Origin: SZUA-36 sp963753105
GTDB taxonomy: Bacteria; Pseudomonadota; Gammaproteobacteria; Xanthomonadales; SZUA-36
Assembly (NCBI GenBank): GCA_963753105.1
Contig: CAVWBD010000001.1
Span: 744,001 to 808,000, forward strand
Direction of reading: 5' to 3'
Length of the DNA: 64,000 nucleotides
Position 1 is the first letter of the stretch, and every line of letters starts with the position of its first letter. The notes under the pieces are model-generated. The model did no database searches. It saw only the letters and a list, made by a program, of their open reading frames with translations, and was not told the DNA's origin. This document shows positions 38,977 through 48,360 of the stretch, piece by piece. The position numbers and the translations under genes are program-made.

Positions 38977-39054
38977 CAGTCAAATTAACTATTGGGGAAC
39001 CCTTTTTACGACTAACAGGGTGAAAAGTAAAGGAATTAGCCCTTTTCAATGGGT

Positions 39055-39762
39055 CTAAAGCGCGCTTGCGATGTCTTGTTGGATAGCTTCAGCGGCAGCT
39101 TTCGGGTCATCGGCGGTGCGGATGGGCCGGCCAACCACGAGGTAATCCGCACCATCACGGATGGCTCTAAACGGCGTCATAACGCGTTGCTGGTCGTCAT
39201 CATTGTGCACCGGCCGGATGCCCGGGCAGACCGTGATCAGGCTCGAGTCCGCATGCTGACGCAAGGCGGCAACTTCCAGTCCGGATGATACGACACCATC
39301 ACAACCGAGCGACAGCGCTCTTCTCGCGCGTGACAGAACCAGCGTGGCGGCGTCGCACTTGAAACCCAGGTCATCCAAATCCCCCTGGTCCAGGCTGGTC
39401 AGTGCCGTCACGGCCAATATCTGCATATTGCCCTTGGCTTCGGCGGCGGCCTTCAACATGGAATCATTGCCGTGCACGGTGCAGAAATTCACCTCATGCC
39501 GGGCCAATTGGCGGACAGCGGCGGCGACGGTGGCTGGTATGTCGAACAATTTGAGATCGGCAAAGACCTTTTTGCCATCGCCCTTGAGCTGTTTCATCAA
39601 TTCGAAATAGTGACCGGACAGGAATACCTCCAGGCCCAGCTTGTAGAACTCAACGGAGTCACCCAGGCGGGCAATCAGGTCTTGGGCCTGCTCGAGGTCA
39701 GGCACATCGAGTGCGAAAATCAAACGTTCCCTGGTCGGAATATGGGTATTGGCTGTTGTCAT
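39055..39762 (-). CDS. pyrF: Orotidine 5'-phosphate decarboxylase
   Basis: A 235-residue TIM-barrel enzyme making UMP from OMP. The catalytic Asp-Lys-Asp array is in FADLKLFDIPAT (Lys71), and the phosphate-binding blocks are VCPGIRP and DYLVVGRPI. The substrate-binding N terminus LIFALDVPDLEQA is intact. It lies just upstream (in the transcription sense) of plsB and 33 bp from uvrD, on the same strand, with pyrE farther along, so pyrimidine genes are scattered rather than operonic. Confidence 0.96.
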   Translation of the reverse strand: MTTANTHIPTRERLIFALDVPDLEQAQDLIARLGDSVEFYKLGLEVFLSGHYFELMKQLKGDGKKVFADLKLFDIPATVAAAVRQLARHEVNFCTVHGNDSMLKAAAEAKGNMQILAVTALTSLDQGDLDDLGFKCDAATLVLSRARRALSLGCDGVVSSGLEVAALRQHADSSLITVCPGIRPVHNDDDQQRVMTPFRAIRDGADYLVVGRPIRTADDPKAAAEAIQQDIASAL

Positions 39763-39795
39763 GGTTGCACCAATTATGAAATCTCAAGCGGCATA

Positions 39796-41982
39796 CTATA
39801 CCGGGGTCAGGTTGGCGTAAGCCAGTACCAGCCACTTGGCGCCTGCCCGGTGAAAATTGACCTGTACCCGGGTGTGTTCGCCCGAACCTTCAAAACTGAC
39901 CACCGTGCCCTGGCCGAACTTCTTGTGATCCACGGTTTGCCCCAGCTGGAAGGGCCAGTCCTGTTTGATGGCCGAGCCGGTATTGCGATAAACCGGCGCC
40001 TTCGGACTGGCCCAGGGCCGTTGGACCTGCATACGTGGGCGGACTTCCTGGATCAGTCCCGACGGGATTTCGTCCAGGAAACGCGAGGGCCGGCAATGGT
40101 TCTCCGAGCCAAACATCCGTCTGACCTCGGCATGGCTCAGGCACAGCCGTTCACGTGCGCGGGTCATGCCAACATAACAAAGGCGCCGTTCTTCTTCGAG
40201 CCGTCCGCCGGCCTCGGTCACGCTGCGCTGGTGCGGGAAAAGGCCGTCTTCCAGGCCAACGATAAACACCAGGGGGAACTCCAGGCCCTTGGCCGAGTGC
40301 AGGGTCATCAGTTGTACGCAGTCATCCCAGGCTTCACCCTGGGTTTCACCGGCTTCCAGTGCTGCGTGGCTCAGGAACGATTGCAACTCGGTCATGCCGG
40401 TTTCCTCGTCTTCTGCCGGCATCACGAAAGCCTCGGCGGCGTTGACCAGTTCACGCAGGTTCTCGACCCTGGATTCCATTTTCTCGCGTGGCTCTTTCTC
40501 GTAATGGCTGACCAACTGGCTGTCTTCGATCACGCCCTGCATCTGGTTGCCCAGTGTCCAGTCAATCATGCGTTCACGTAAATCAGCCAGCAGGTGGATG
40601 AAAGCCTGCACCGCGGCCAAGGCACGCGGCGGCAGCTTGTTTTGCTTGATGCATTCCTGTGCCGCGGCCCACAGCGGCAGGCTGCTTTCCCGTGCCTGCA
40701 AACGCAGGATGGACAGGGTCTTCTGGCCGATGCCACGTGTAGGTGTATTGATTACGCGCTCAATCGCAGCGTCGTCGTTGGGGTTTTGCAGCAGACGCAA
40801 ATAGGCCAGCGCGTCCCTGATTTCGGCGCGTTCAAAAAAGCGTTGTCCGCCATAGACACGGTAGGCGATGGATGCACGCAGCAGGTATTCCTCGAACAAC
40901 CTGGATTGTGCGGTGGTGCGGTACACGATGGCCGCCTCGTCAGCGCGCCTGCCCTTGCCCAGCCATTGTTCGATCTGCTCTATAACGTAACGTGCCTCGT
41001 CCTGTTCATTGAAGGCGGAGTACAGCGTGATCGGTTCACCTTCGCCATCGGCGGTCCACAGTTTCTTGCCCATACGGTCTTCGTTATTGGCGATCAGGGC
41101 ATTGGCAGCGGCCAGTATGGTGCCGCTGGAACGGTAGTTCTGTTCCAGCTTGATGGTGTTGACCTGGGCAAAATCACGCACGTAATGCCGTACGTTTTCA
41201 ACCTGTGCGCCGCGCCAACCGTAGATGGACTGGTCGTCGTCACCCACCACCAGCGTGCTGCCGGTATCGCCTGCCAGCATCCGTATCCAGGCGTACTGGA
41301 TGGAGTTGGTATCCTGGAATTCGTCCACCAGCAGGTGGCTGAGCCGTCTGCGGTAGTGTTGCAGCAGGGACGGGTTATTCAGCCACAACTCGTGTGCATA
41401 GAGCAGCAGATCGGCAAAATCGACCAGGCCCGCCCGCTGGCAGTAAGCCTGGTAGATCTCATAGATACGCACCCACTGGGCGGTCAGCGGGTTGTCCATG
41501 TGCTCGATGGCGCCGGGCCGCTGGCCTTCATCCTTGCGCGCATTGATATACCACTGGGCCTGGTTCGCCGGCCACTGGCCCTCGTCCAGTCCCTCTTCCT
41601 TGATCAGGCGGCGCAGTATCCGTTGCTGGTCGTCAGAATCGAGTATCTGGAAGTTTTCCTGCAAACCGGCGTCTTCCCAGTGCATACGCAACAGGCGGTG
41701 GGCGATACCGTGAAAGGTACCGATCCACATCGGGCGCACCGAAACCTGCAGCAGTTTCTGCGCGCGCGCACGCATTTCCCCGGCGGCCTTGTTGGTAAAG
41801 GTGACCGCCATGATGCTCAGTGGCGAAATGTGTTCGACCTGGATCAACCAGGCCAGGCGGTGGATCAAAACCCGGGTTTTGCCGCTGCCGGCGCCCGCCA
41901 ACACCAGGGTGTTTTGTGCTTGGGTTGTGACCGCCTCGCGTTGTGCCTCATTCAATTCATCGAGCAGGTGGGATACATCCAT
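39796..41982 (-). CDS. uvrD: DNA helicase II (UvrD)
   Basis: A 728-residue SF1A helicase of nucleotide excision and mismatch repair. Motifs in order: LAGAGSGKTRVL (Walker A), AVTFTNKAAGEM, DEFQDTN, VGDDDQSIYGWRGA, LEQNYRS, LMTLHSAKGLEFPLVF and YVGMTRARE. The C-terminal KFGQGTVVSFEGSG tudor-like segment (RNA-polymerase-binding in E. coli) is present, favouring UvrD over Rep or PcrA-like helicases. Its ATG abuts the purD stop with no gap, so the two are translated in series. Confidence 0.95.
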   Translation of the reverse strand: MDVSHLLDELNEAQREAVTTQAQNTLVLAGAGSGKTRVLIHRLAWLIQVEHISPLSIMAVTFTNKAAGEMRARAQKLLQVSVRPMWIGTFHGIAHRLLRMHWEDAGLQENFQILDSDDQQRILRRLIKEEGLDEGQWPANQAQWYINARKDEGQRPGAIEHMDNPLTAQWVRIYEIYQAYCQRAGLVDFADLLLYAHELWLNNPSLLQHYRRRLSHLLVDEFQDTNSIQYAWIRMLAGDTGSTLVVGDDDQSIYGWRGAQVENVRHYVRDFAQVNTIKLEQNYRSSGTILAAANALIANNEDRMGKKLWTADGEGEPITLYSAFNEQDEARYVIEQIEQWLGKGRRADEAAIVYRTTAQSRLFEEYLLRASIAYRVYGGQRFFERAEIRDALAYLRLLQNPNDDAAIERVINTPTRGIGQKTLSILRLQARESSLPLWAAAQECIKQNKLPPRALAAVQAFIHLLADLRERMIDWTLGNQMQGVIEDSQLVSHYEKEPREKMESRVENLRELVNAAEAFVMPAEDEETGMTELQSFLSHAALEAGETQGEAWDDCVQLMTLHSAKGLEFPLVFIVGLEDGLFPHQRSVTEAGGRLEEERRLCYVGMTRARERLCLSHAEVRRMFGSENHCRPSRFLDEIPSGLIQEVRPRMQVQRPWASPKAPVYRNTGSAIKQDWPFQLGQTVDHKKFGQGTVVSFEGSGEHTRVQVNFHRAGAKWLVLAYANLTPV

Positions 41983-43293
41983 TCAGGATACGCTCCCGTC
42001 CGTTTGCCCGGCCCGCTCCCTGGCAATCGCCCGGTGACCGATGTCGCGTCTGAAAAAGGCCCCGTCCCAGCCGATCTGATCACAGCGCGCATAGGCTTTC
42101 TCAGCCGCCTCGCTGACACTGTCAGCCATCGCGCAGACACACAGTACCCGCCCACCTGATGTTACGACCTGCTCGTCGCTGAGCTGTGTTCCTGCATGGA
42201 AAACCTGTGACTGGTCCTGCCCACTCGTGGTCAGACCCGATATTGCCTGGCCTTTTGCATAGTTGTCCGGGTAACCTCCGGCGGCCATGACCACTCCAAG
42301 CGCCGGGCGCGGATCCCATTGCACATCAACCTGGTCAAGCTTTCCATTGACCGCGGCGAGGCAAAGCGCCACCAGGTCGGACTGCAAACGCATCAATATC
42401 GGCTGGGTCTCCGGATCACCAAAACGCACGTTGAATTCGAGGACTTTTGTTTCACCATCCGGGGAGATCATCAACCCGGCGTATAAAAAACCGCTAAACG
42501 GCATGCCTTCATCTGCCATGCCACGTACAGTTGGCTTGATGACGGTTTTCATGGCCCGCCGGTGCAACACTTCATCGATAACCGGCGCCGGTGAATAAGC
42601 GCCCATACCACCGGTATTGGGCCCCGCGTCGCCCTCGTCCCGCGCCTTGTGGTCCTGGCTGGTTGCCAGAGGAAGTATATGTTCACCATCGGCCATCACG
42701 ATGAAGCTGGCTTCTTCACCGACCAGGAACTCTTCGATGACCACCCGGTGACCGGCTTCACCGAAGGCATTGCCCGCCAGCATGTCCCGGACCGCAGCCT
42801 CTGCCTCGCTGGTAGTCTGGGCAATGATGACGCCTTTACCTGCGGCCAGGCCGTCGGCCTTGACCACGATCGGGGCGCCGTGCTGGTGGATAAACGCGAT
42901 GGCCTTGTCAATATTGGTGAACTTTCCAAAAGCGGCTGTTGGAATGTCGTGCCGGGCCATGAAATCCTTGGCAAACACCTTGGAACCTTCGAGTTGTGCC
43001 GCCGCAGCCGTTGGTCCGAAACAGGGCAGGCCGGCGGCGGTGAAACGGTCAACCAGGCCCGCCACCAGTGGTGCTTCAGGCCCGACGATCGTCAGGCCGA
43101 TCTCCTGTTTTTTGGCAAAATCGAGCAATGCGTCGATGTCGTCACTGGAAACCGGTACGTTCTCGACGCCGTCTTCCAGTTCGGTACCCGCGTTGCCTGG
43201 CGCCACGTATACCGTCTTAACCCCTGGGGATTTTTTTGCGGACCATGCCAGTGCGTGTTCGCGGCCGCCACTTCCAATAATCAGTACATCCAT
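41983..43293 (-). CDS. purD: Phosphoribosylamine-glycine ligase
   Basis: A 436-residue ATP-grasp enzyme of purine synthesis, making glycinamide ribonucleotide. The N terminus MDVLIIGSGGREHALAW, ATP-grasp blocks GLAAGKGVIIAQT and EASFIVMADG, the PNTGGMGAYSP motif and the EFNVRFGDPETQ signature are all intact. ATG 43293 is chosen over a longer in-frame start because the conserved protein begins MxVLxIGSGGREHA. The final residues overlap nothing; uvrD starts at the adjacent base. purH precedes it by 57 bp, a normal purH-purD pairing. Confidence 0.96.
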   Translation of the reverse strand: MDVLIIGSGGREHALAWSAKKSPGVKTVYVAPGNAGTELEDGVENVPVSSDDIDALLDFAKKQEIGLTIVGPEAPLVAGLVDRFTAAGLPCFGPTAAAAQLEGSKVFAKDFMARHDIPTAAFGKFTNIDKAIAFIHQHGAPIVVKADGLAAGKGVIIAQTTSEAEAAVRDMLAGNAFGEAGHRVVIEEFLVGEEASFIVMADGEHILPLATSQDHKARDEGDAGPNTGGMGAYSPAPVIDEVLHRRAMKTVIKPTVRGMADEGMPFSGFLYAGLMISPDGETKVLEFNVRFGDPETQPILMRLQSDLVALCLAAVNGKLDQVDVQWDPRPALGVVMAAGGYPDNYAKGQAISGLTTSGQDQSQVFHAGTQLSDEQVVTSGGRVLCVCAMADSVSEAAEKAYARCDQIGWDGAFFRRDIGHRAIARERAGQTDGSVS

Positions 43294-43350
43294 CGCTTTA
43301 CTCCTGCTATACCCTCGGGCTGACTGGCACTTCATTATCCTTACAGCACA

Positions 43351-44907
43351 TCAGTGCCGGAAATGCCGCATACCGGTAAATACCATTGCCAAGCCGTGCT
43401 CATTGGCCGCTGCGATGACCTCGTCGTCACGCATGGAGCCGCCGGGCTGGATCACGGCCCTGATACCGGCCTCGGCGGCGGTATCGATACCATCCCTGAA
43501 CGGGAAAAACGCATCGGAAGCCATCACGGCACCGGTCAAATCCAATTTGGCGTCTGTGGCTTTCCAGCGCGCTATCCGGGCGGAGTCCACGCGGCTCATC
43601 TGGCCTGCACCGACACCGAGAGTACGACCTTCCGCCGCATATACAATTGCATTTGATTTAGCCATGCGGGCCACCTTCCAGGCAAACAACATGGCCGCCC
43701 ACTCCGCATCACTGGGTTCGCGATCACTGACGCAACGACAATCCTGCCGGCTGATGCGGTCCCTGTCCTTTTCCTGCACCAGCAAACCACCCGAAACACG
43801 TTGGTAATGCAAGCCGGTGAAGCCTTTTGCATGGTCACTGCGCAGCAGTCGGACATTCGGTTTGCCGGCAAAAGCTTCCAGGGCGCCATCGCTGAAGGCC
43901 GGTGCAATGACGACCTCGACGAATTGCCGGTCGATGATGGAACTCGCGGTTTCGGCATCGAGCGCCTGGTTAAAGGCGATGATGCCACCAAAACTTGAGA
44001 CCGGGTCGGTCGCAAATGCGTTCAAATAGGCCTCGGTGTTATCACTGCCCAGCGCGACCCCGCAGGGGTTGGCGTGCTTGACGATGACACAGGCCGGTTG
44101 TTGCCCGAACTGCTGCACGCACTCGAGCGCGGCATCGGCATCGTTGATGTTGTTATAGGAAAGCGCCTTGCCCTGCAGTTGCTCCGCCGCCGCGATACCG
44201 CATGGTGTGACAGCGGATTCCGCGTAAAAGGCCGCGGCCTGGTGCGGGTTTTCACCGTAGCGTAAAGCCTGTTGGGCACGAAACTGTGGTGTTAGATATC
44301 CGGGCAGTGTTTGTCCGGCAGCACCGCCCCCACGGCTCAAATACGCCGCTACCAGGCCGTCATAGCGCGCGGTGTGTGCGAAGGCCTTGGTGGCCAGTTC
44401 AAAGCGGGTTTGGACTGAGACTGCACCATCGGAAACCAGTTCCCTGCTGACTGTGGCATAGTCAGCGGGGTCAACGACCACGGTCACGCGTGCATGGTTT
44501 TTGGCGGCGGCGCGCACCATGGCGGGGCCACCAATATCGATATTTTCAATCGCGGTATCGAGGCTGCAGCCGTCATCGGCGGTCACCGATTCAAAGGGGT
44601 ACAGGTTGACGACCACCAGGTCAATGGCGGGAATGTCCTGCGTCTGCATGACATCGGCGTCCTGTTCTCGCCCCAGGATACCGCCGTGGACCCTGGGGTG
44701 CAGGGTCTTGACCCGGCCATCCATGATCTCGGGAAAACCGGTATGTTCACTGACACCGGTGACTGCAAGACCGGCCCCGGTTAATAGCTTCATCGTGCCG
44801 CCGGTACTCAGCAGCTTGAAATCAAGGTCCACTAGTTGCTGTGCAAATTCGATGAGACCGGTTTTGTCTGAAACGCTGATCAGTGCGTACTTGTTACAGG
44901 ATGGCAT
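43351..44907 (-). CDS. purH: Bifunctional AICAR formyltransferase/IMP cyclohydrolase
   Basis: A 518-residue enzyme for the last two steps of IMP synthesis. The N-terminal cyclohydrolase domain shows ALISVSDKTGLIEFAQQL, LLSTGGTMKLL and DGRVKTLHPRVHGGIL. The C-terminal transformylase domain shows RYGENPHQAAAFY, VIVKHANPCGVALG (catalytic Lys-His), and FFPFRDGIDTAAEAGI. ATG 44907 (MPSCNKYALISV) is preferred; a TTG at 44937 would add ten residues. It lies downstream of fis. Confidence 0.96.
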   Translation of the reverse strand: MPSCNKYALISVSDKTGLIEFAQQLVDLDFKLLSTGGTMKLLTGAGLAVTGVSEHTGFPEIMDGRVKTLHPRVHGGILGREQDADVMQTQDIPAIDLVVVNLYPFESVTADDGCSLDTAIENIDIGGPAMVRAAAKNHARVTVVVDPADYATVSRELVSDGAVSVQTRFELATKAFAHTARYDGLVAAYLSRGGGAAGQTLPGYLTPQFRAQQALRYGENPHQAAAFYAESAVTPCGIAAAEQLQGKALSYNNINDADAALECVQQFGQQPACVIVKHANPCGVALGSDNTEAYLNAFATDPVSSFGGIIAFNQALDAETASSIIDRQFVEVVIAPAFSDGALEAFAGKPNVRLLRSDHAKGFTGLHYQRVSGGLLVQEKDRDRISRQDCRCVSDREPSDAEWAAMLFAWKVARMAKSNAIVYAAEGRTLGVGAGQMSRVDSARIARWKATDAKLDLTGAVMASDAFFPFRDGIDTAAEAGIRAVIQPGGSMRDDEVIAAANEHGLAMVFTGMRHFRH

Positions 44908-44980
44908 GGTGCTCTGCTTGTGTGGTTGATGGTTCAAAACGGTTGCGCGGTGGATACCGGCAAGGACTGGCCATGGTTTT

Positions 44981-45262
44981 TCAATCCCGCAGACAGGGCG
45001 CTTTGCCCGATTTTGCGTTTATTGAATAGCGCTGCATCTTGCTGCGCAAGGTATTGCGCGTGATTCCCAACATACCCGCAGCCCGTGACTGGTTGCCACC
45101 TGTGCGTTTCAGAATCTCTTCGATCAGCGGGGGCTCGATCTCCGCCAGCAGCAATTGGTACAGGTTTTCGGGTGCCGTGTTACCCATGTCCTGGAGGTAT
45201 CTGCTGATGGTATTTTTAACGTGTTGCCGAAGTGGTATAGCTTGTTCAGAATCTTGGTTCAT
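44981..45262 (-). CDS. fis: Nucleoid protein Fis
   Basis: A 93-residue factor-for-inversion-stimulation protein. The C-terminal helix-turn-helix NQSRAAGMLGITRNTLRSKM is nearly identical in pattern to E. coli Fis, preceded by the dimer helices (YLQDMGNTAPENLYQLLLAEIEPPLIEEIL in pieces). Fis bends DNA and controls rRNA, supercoiling and many promoters with growth rate. In most gammaproteobacteria it follows dusB; dusB is absent here and the DUF3426 gene is its upstream neighbour, 106 bp away. Confidence 0.93.
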   Translation of the reverse strand: MNQDSEQAIPLRQHVKNTISRYLQDMGNTAPENLYQLLLAEIEPPLIEEILKRTGGNQSRAAGMLGITRNTLRSKMQRYSINAKSGKAPCLRD

Positions 45263-45368
45263 GGTGTCTTCGAATGATGATTTTTGCTGCGGATTGCTTA
45301 GCTGCGAACACTAACATATTTGATCGCTGAATGATTGGAAGCCAGCTCAATAAATACTGTAATGGCTT

Positions 45369-46103
45369 TTATAGAAAACGTATTTCAAACCCCACCGCCT
45401 GCATGCCGGGATCACTGAATTCAAGCAGTACCGGCAGGTAGACATCCGGCGCCAGGCCTGCCGCGATATCGGCGCCCGGGCGTAAATAGTCCATGGGCTG
45501 TAAGCGGCGCCGGGCAACCGTCTGGTTGACGGCGTCCAGCAGGGTGATTTCAAGTACCGGGTACACCTGGTCGTGTTGGGCGAGGTTTACGAAGGTGATA
45601 CTCAACACCAGGATTCCGGACCGGGTCGGGTGCGCGTGCATGTCACGGCTGACAAGCTGTAGCTGATGGGTGTCCTGTAACAGCGTGTCCGTTGCCGGCT
45701 GTAACCAGCCAGTGTCTTGTAGCCAGGTACCGGTGACCGGGTTTTCCGCCAGTGATTCACGGAACATCCAGGCCGTGTTGGCCAGGGTCAGCAAAACCAG
45801 CAAGACGGTGGCCAAACCCCAGGCCAGGCGGCGGGAGCGGCTTGCGGTCTCGACCGGCGTGTCATTTTCCGTGTCCTTTTCCGTGCCATCAACGGGCCTG
45901 GTGACGGCGCCGAGCACCGGTGCCCCTGCGCTGGCGCCTTTTACAGGCCGGTAGGCATGGCCGGCCGGCCATTCGTCGAACAGGAAACTCAAGGCGCTGA
46001 AGGTTCTGCCACAGGCTCCGCACTGGACCAGTCCATGGGCGTGTGAAAGTTCCGCGGCCTTGAGCGGATGGACCGTTTTACACTTGGGGCAGCGGGCGAA
46101 CAT
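45369..46103 (-). CDS. Zinc-ribbon DUF3426 membrane protein
   Basis: A 244-residue protein beginning with an MJ0042/zinc-ribbon motif (RCPKCKTVHPL...VQCGACGRTF), then a linker, one membrane helix (LAWGLATVLLVLLTLANTAW, about 102-121), and a DUF3426 periplasmic beta-domain (GILVLSITFVNLAQHDQVYPVLEITLLD, DYLRPGADIAAGL). Often found next to prmA, dusB and fis. The function is unknown; the layout suggests a membrane-bound zinc sensor or scaffold. Confidence 0.87.
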   Translation of the reverse strand: MFARCPKCKTVHPLKAAELSHAHGLVQCGACGRTFSALSFLFDEWPAGHAYRPVKGASAGAPVLGAVTRPVDGTEKDTENDTPVETASRSRRLAWGLATVLLVLLTLANTAWMFRESLAENPVTGTWLQDTGWLQPATDTLLQDTHQLQLVSRDMHAHPTRSGILVLSITFVNLAQHDQVYPVLEITLLDAVNQTVARRRLQPMDYLRPGADIAAGLAPDVYLPVLLEFSDPGMQAVGFEIRFL

Positions 46104-46139
46104 CAGGGTTTCACGGCAGCGATACAGATCAACTCGAAC

Positions 46140-46805
46140 TCAACCCTGATCCGTCTGCTCCCCGTTTTCCTGTGGTTTCGGCGATGTCAGGAGGCGGTAA
46201 CGTGTAAGGGCTTTTTCAAAACGTCCACGGATCTGCTGTTCCCGATCGCTGATGGCCTGTCGTCTACGCTGGTCGGTGGCAAGCCGTGCGTACAGCTGGT
46301 CAATAGCCTTTTGCTGCTTATCAGTGATCGGTTGGTTGGCCCGTTGCTGATCGGCAGCCAGTTGTATCTGTTCCCTGATGGCCTTGCTGGTGCTGTTAAA
46401 GGATTGCTCGATGATTGACTTATCATAGCCAAGCTGGGCCACTTCAATATCCATTGCCTCGGTGATCTCGTCTACTGAGCGGTACTGGATCACCAACAGG
46501 CGGTCATAACTTCGTTCGCGTTCTTCCTGTGAGATCAGCGGTGCGCGTTCCTTGTTTTTTTCCTTCTCTTGTTCGCGGATTTCCATTGGCACGGAGGTAT
46601 CCTCGACCCGGTCGATGACCATACCGGCTTTATTGAGTATGTCGTAGGGTTGATCCGCGTATTCGGCCGGCACCGCTGCGCCATAGTGGGTTTTACCGTC
46701 CTTGTCTTTCCAGCGATAGGTATCCGCCGCCGTTGATGTGGCTGCCAGGCAAAACATGCCAGCCAGTAAAAATGTCGTGATATGTGTGCTAGACGCCATA
46801 GTCAT
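46140..46805 (-). CDS. DUF4124-type exported protein with coiled coil
   Basis: About 221 residues. A signal peptide (THITTFLLAGMFCLAATSTAADT) and a short DUF4124-like beta-hairpin (YRWKDKDGKTHYGAAVPAEY) are followed by a long Glu/Lys/Gln/Arg-rich helical region with many repeats, probably coiled coil. The DUF4124 module occurs in many gammaproteobacterial envelope proteins of unknown function. The start is ATG 46805 or 46799; the 5' end overlaps the 3' end of pyrE by about 17 bp, so it is probably co-transcribed with it. Confidence 0.78.
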   Translation of the reverse strand: MTMASSTHITTFLLAGMFCLAATSTAADTYRWKDKDGKTHYGAAVPAEYADQPYDILNKAGMVIDRVEDTSVPMEIREQEKEKNKERAPLISQEERERSYDRLLVIQYRSVDEITEAMDIEVAQLGYDKSIIEQSFNSTSKAIREQIQLAADQQRANQPITDKQQKAIDQLYARLATDQRRRQAISDREQQIRGRFEKALTRYRLLTSPKPQENGEQTDQG

Positions 46806-47430
46806 TACGATACCGCCGAATGGCTGCAATGTCGATATTTGACGCGGGTTGTCGCTCGAGGTATTCGATCAGGTCGGCAAGGCCCGCGATGGCAACCACC
46901 GGCAGGCCGAATTCATCGGTTACTTCCTGAGCTGCGGATTTCTCGCCCAGCCCGCGCTCCTGGCGGTCCAGTGCAATGGCGACACCACAGGGTTTTGCAC
47001 CGGCGTTTTCGATCAATTCGATGGATTCACGCACCGATGTACCGGCCGATATGACATCGTCGGTAATCAGGACCTTACCGCCGAGCCGGGCGCCGATCAG
47101 GGTTCCGCCTTCGCCGTGGTCCTTGGCCTCCTTGCGGTTGTAGGCAAATGGGACGTTCGTTCCGTGGTTTGCCTGGAGCATGATGGCGATACCGGCCGCC
47201 AGCGGGATACCCTTGTAGGCTGGGCCGAACAGCATGTCGAAAGTGAGATCGGACGCCCGTATCGCTTGCGCGTAGCAGTCCGCCAGCAAAGCGAGGCTGC
47301 GGCCATCATCAAAACCACCCGCATTGAAAAAATAGGGGCTGACGCGGCCGGATTTCAGCGTGAATTCACCGAAGCGGAGGTTGCCGCGTGCCATGGCCAA
47401 TTCAAAGAACTGTTGCTTGTAATTTTGCAT
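46789..47430 (-). CDS. pyrE: Orotate phosphoribosyltransferase
   Basis: A 213-residue enzyme joining orotate and PRPP to make OMP. Family blocks: FELAMARGNLRFGEFTLKSGR, SPYFFNAGGFDDG, LFGPAYKGIPLA, the loop FAYNRKEAKDHGEGG and the PRPP site VLITDDVISAGTSV. ATG 47430 is selected from the conserved length and N terminus; an upstream in-frame start at 47544 would add 38 residues unlike the family. It is divergent from xthA, 140 bp apart. Confidence 0.96.
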   Translation of the reverse strand: MQNYKQQFFELAMARGNLRFGEFTLKSGRVSPYFFNAGGFDDGRSLALLADCYAQAIRASDLTFDMLFGPAYKGIPLAAGIAIMLQANHGTNVPFAYNRKEAKDHGEGGTLIGARLGGKVLITDDVISAGTSVRESIELIENAGAKPCGVAIALDRQERGLGEKSAAQEVTDEFGLPVVAIAGLADLIEYLERQPASNIDIAAIRRYRNDYGV

Positions 47431-47570
47431 GCGCGAAGTATCTCGCCTCTGGCCCCAAGCTGCAATATGTGGCTGCAAAAGATGGCCCTGGTACGACAGG
47501 CCCATGACATCGCATCGTCGGGCAGTTATGCTGCATGAGCGCACCAGGGACGCCCAAAAGAAGAAACGCC

Positions 47571-48353
47571 ATGCGAATTATCAGTATCAATACCAATGGC
47601 ATCCGGGCAGCGGCCCGCAAGGGTTTTTTTGAGTGGATGCAGAAACAAGAAGCGGATGTGGTCTGCATCCAGGAAACCAAGGCCCAGGAACACCAGTTAA
47701 GCGACCCGGTGTTTGCACCGGATGGTTACCGCCGTTATTTCCATGATGCACAGAAAAAGGGTTACAGCGGGGTCGCAATCTATACCCCCCACGAACCCGA
47801 TGATGTGCAATTCGGGATCGGCTGGGATGTCATGGATGATGAGGGCCGCTGGATAAGAGCCGATTTTGGAAACTTGAGCGTAATTTCCCTGTACATGCAG
47901 TCCGGCTCCTCCAAGGAGGAGCGTCAACAGATCAAGTACCGGACCATGGATTATCTACAGCCGTTGCTCAAGGCCATGGCAAATGAAGGCCGCGAGTACA
48001 TCATCTGTGGCGACTGGAACATTGCGCACAAGAAAATCGACATCAAGAACTGGCGCGGCAATCAGAAAAACTCCGGTTTCCTGCCCGAAGAACGTGCCTG
48101 GATGGACGAGTTGTTCGGTCCGGTGGGCATGGTGGATGCTTTCCGCCAGGTCGAGGAGGGTGAGCACCAGTACACGTGGTGGTCCAACCGTGGCCAGGCC
48201 TGGGCCAACAATACGGGTTGGCGTATCGATTACCACGTTGCCACAGCGGGTGTTGCGGCGACGGCCCGCGCGGTTGAAATCTACAAGGATGAGCGGTTTT
48301 CAGACCACGCACCGCTAACGATAGACTACGACTACGAAATCAAGGGCAGGTAG
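47571..48353 (+). CDS. xthA: Exodeoxyribonuclease III
   Basis: A 260-residue AP endonuclease/3' exonuclease of base-excision repair. It shows the Mg-binding CIQETKAQ (Glu), ICGDWNIAHKKIDIKNW (Asp and Asn), and the catalytic SDHAPLTIDYD at the end. It begins MRIISINTNGIRAAARKGFF at ATG 47571; an upstream in-frame start at 47535 adds non-conserved residues. It precedes the AmpG-like permease on the same strand by 8 bp. Confidence 0.95.
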   Translation: MRIISINTNGIRAAARKGFFEWMQKQEADVVCIQETKAQEHQLSDPVFAPDGYRRYFHDAQKKGYSGVAIYTPHEPDDVQFGIGWDVMDDEGRWIRADFGNLSVISLYMQSGSSKEERQQIKYRTMDYLQPLLKAMANEGREYIICGDWNIAHKKIDIKNWRGNQKNSGFLPEERAWMDELFGPVGMVDAFRQVEEGEHQYTWWSNRGQAWANNTGWRIDYHVATAGVAATARAVEIYKDERFSDHAPLTIDYDYEIKGR

Positions 48354-48360
48354 CAAGACA

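Noticed and set aside
39472..42159. Long plus-strand open frames of 369 and 521 codons opposite uvrD and pyrF
   Set aside because: They are antisense shadows of well-supported conserved genes, and their translations show no family or compositional sense.
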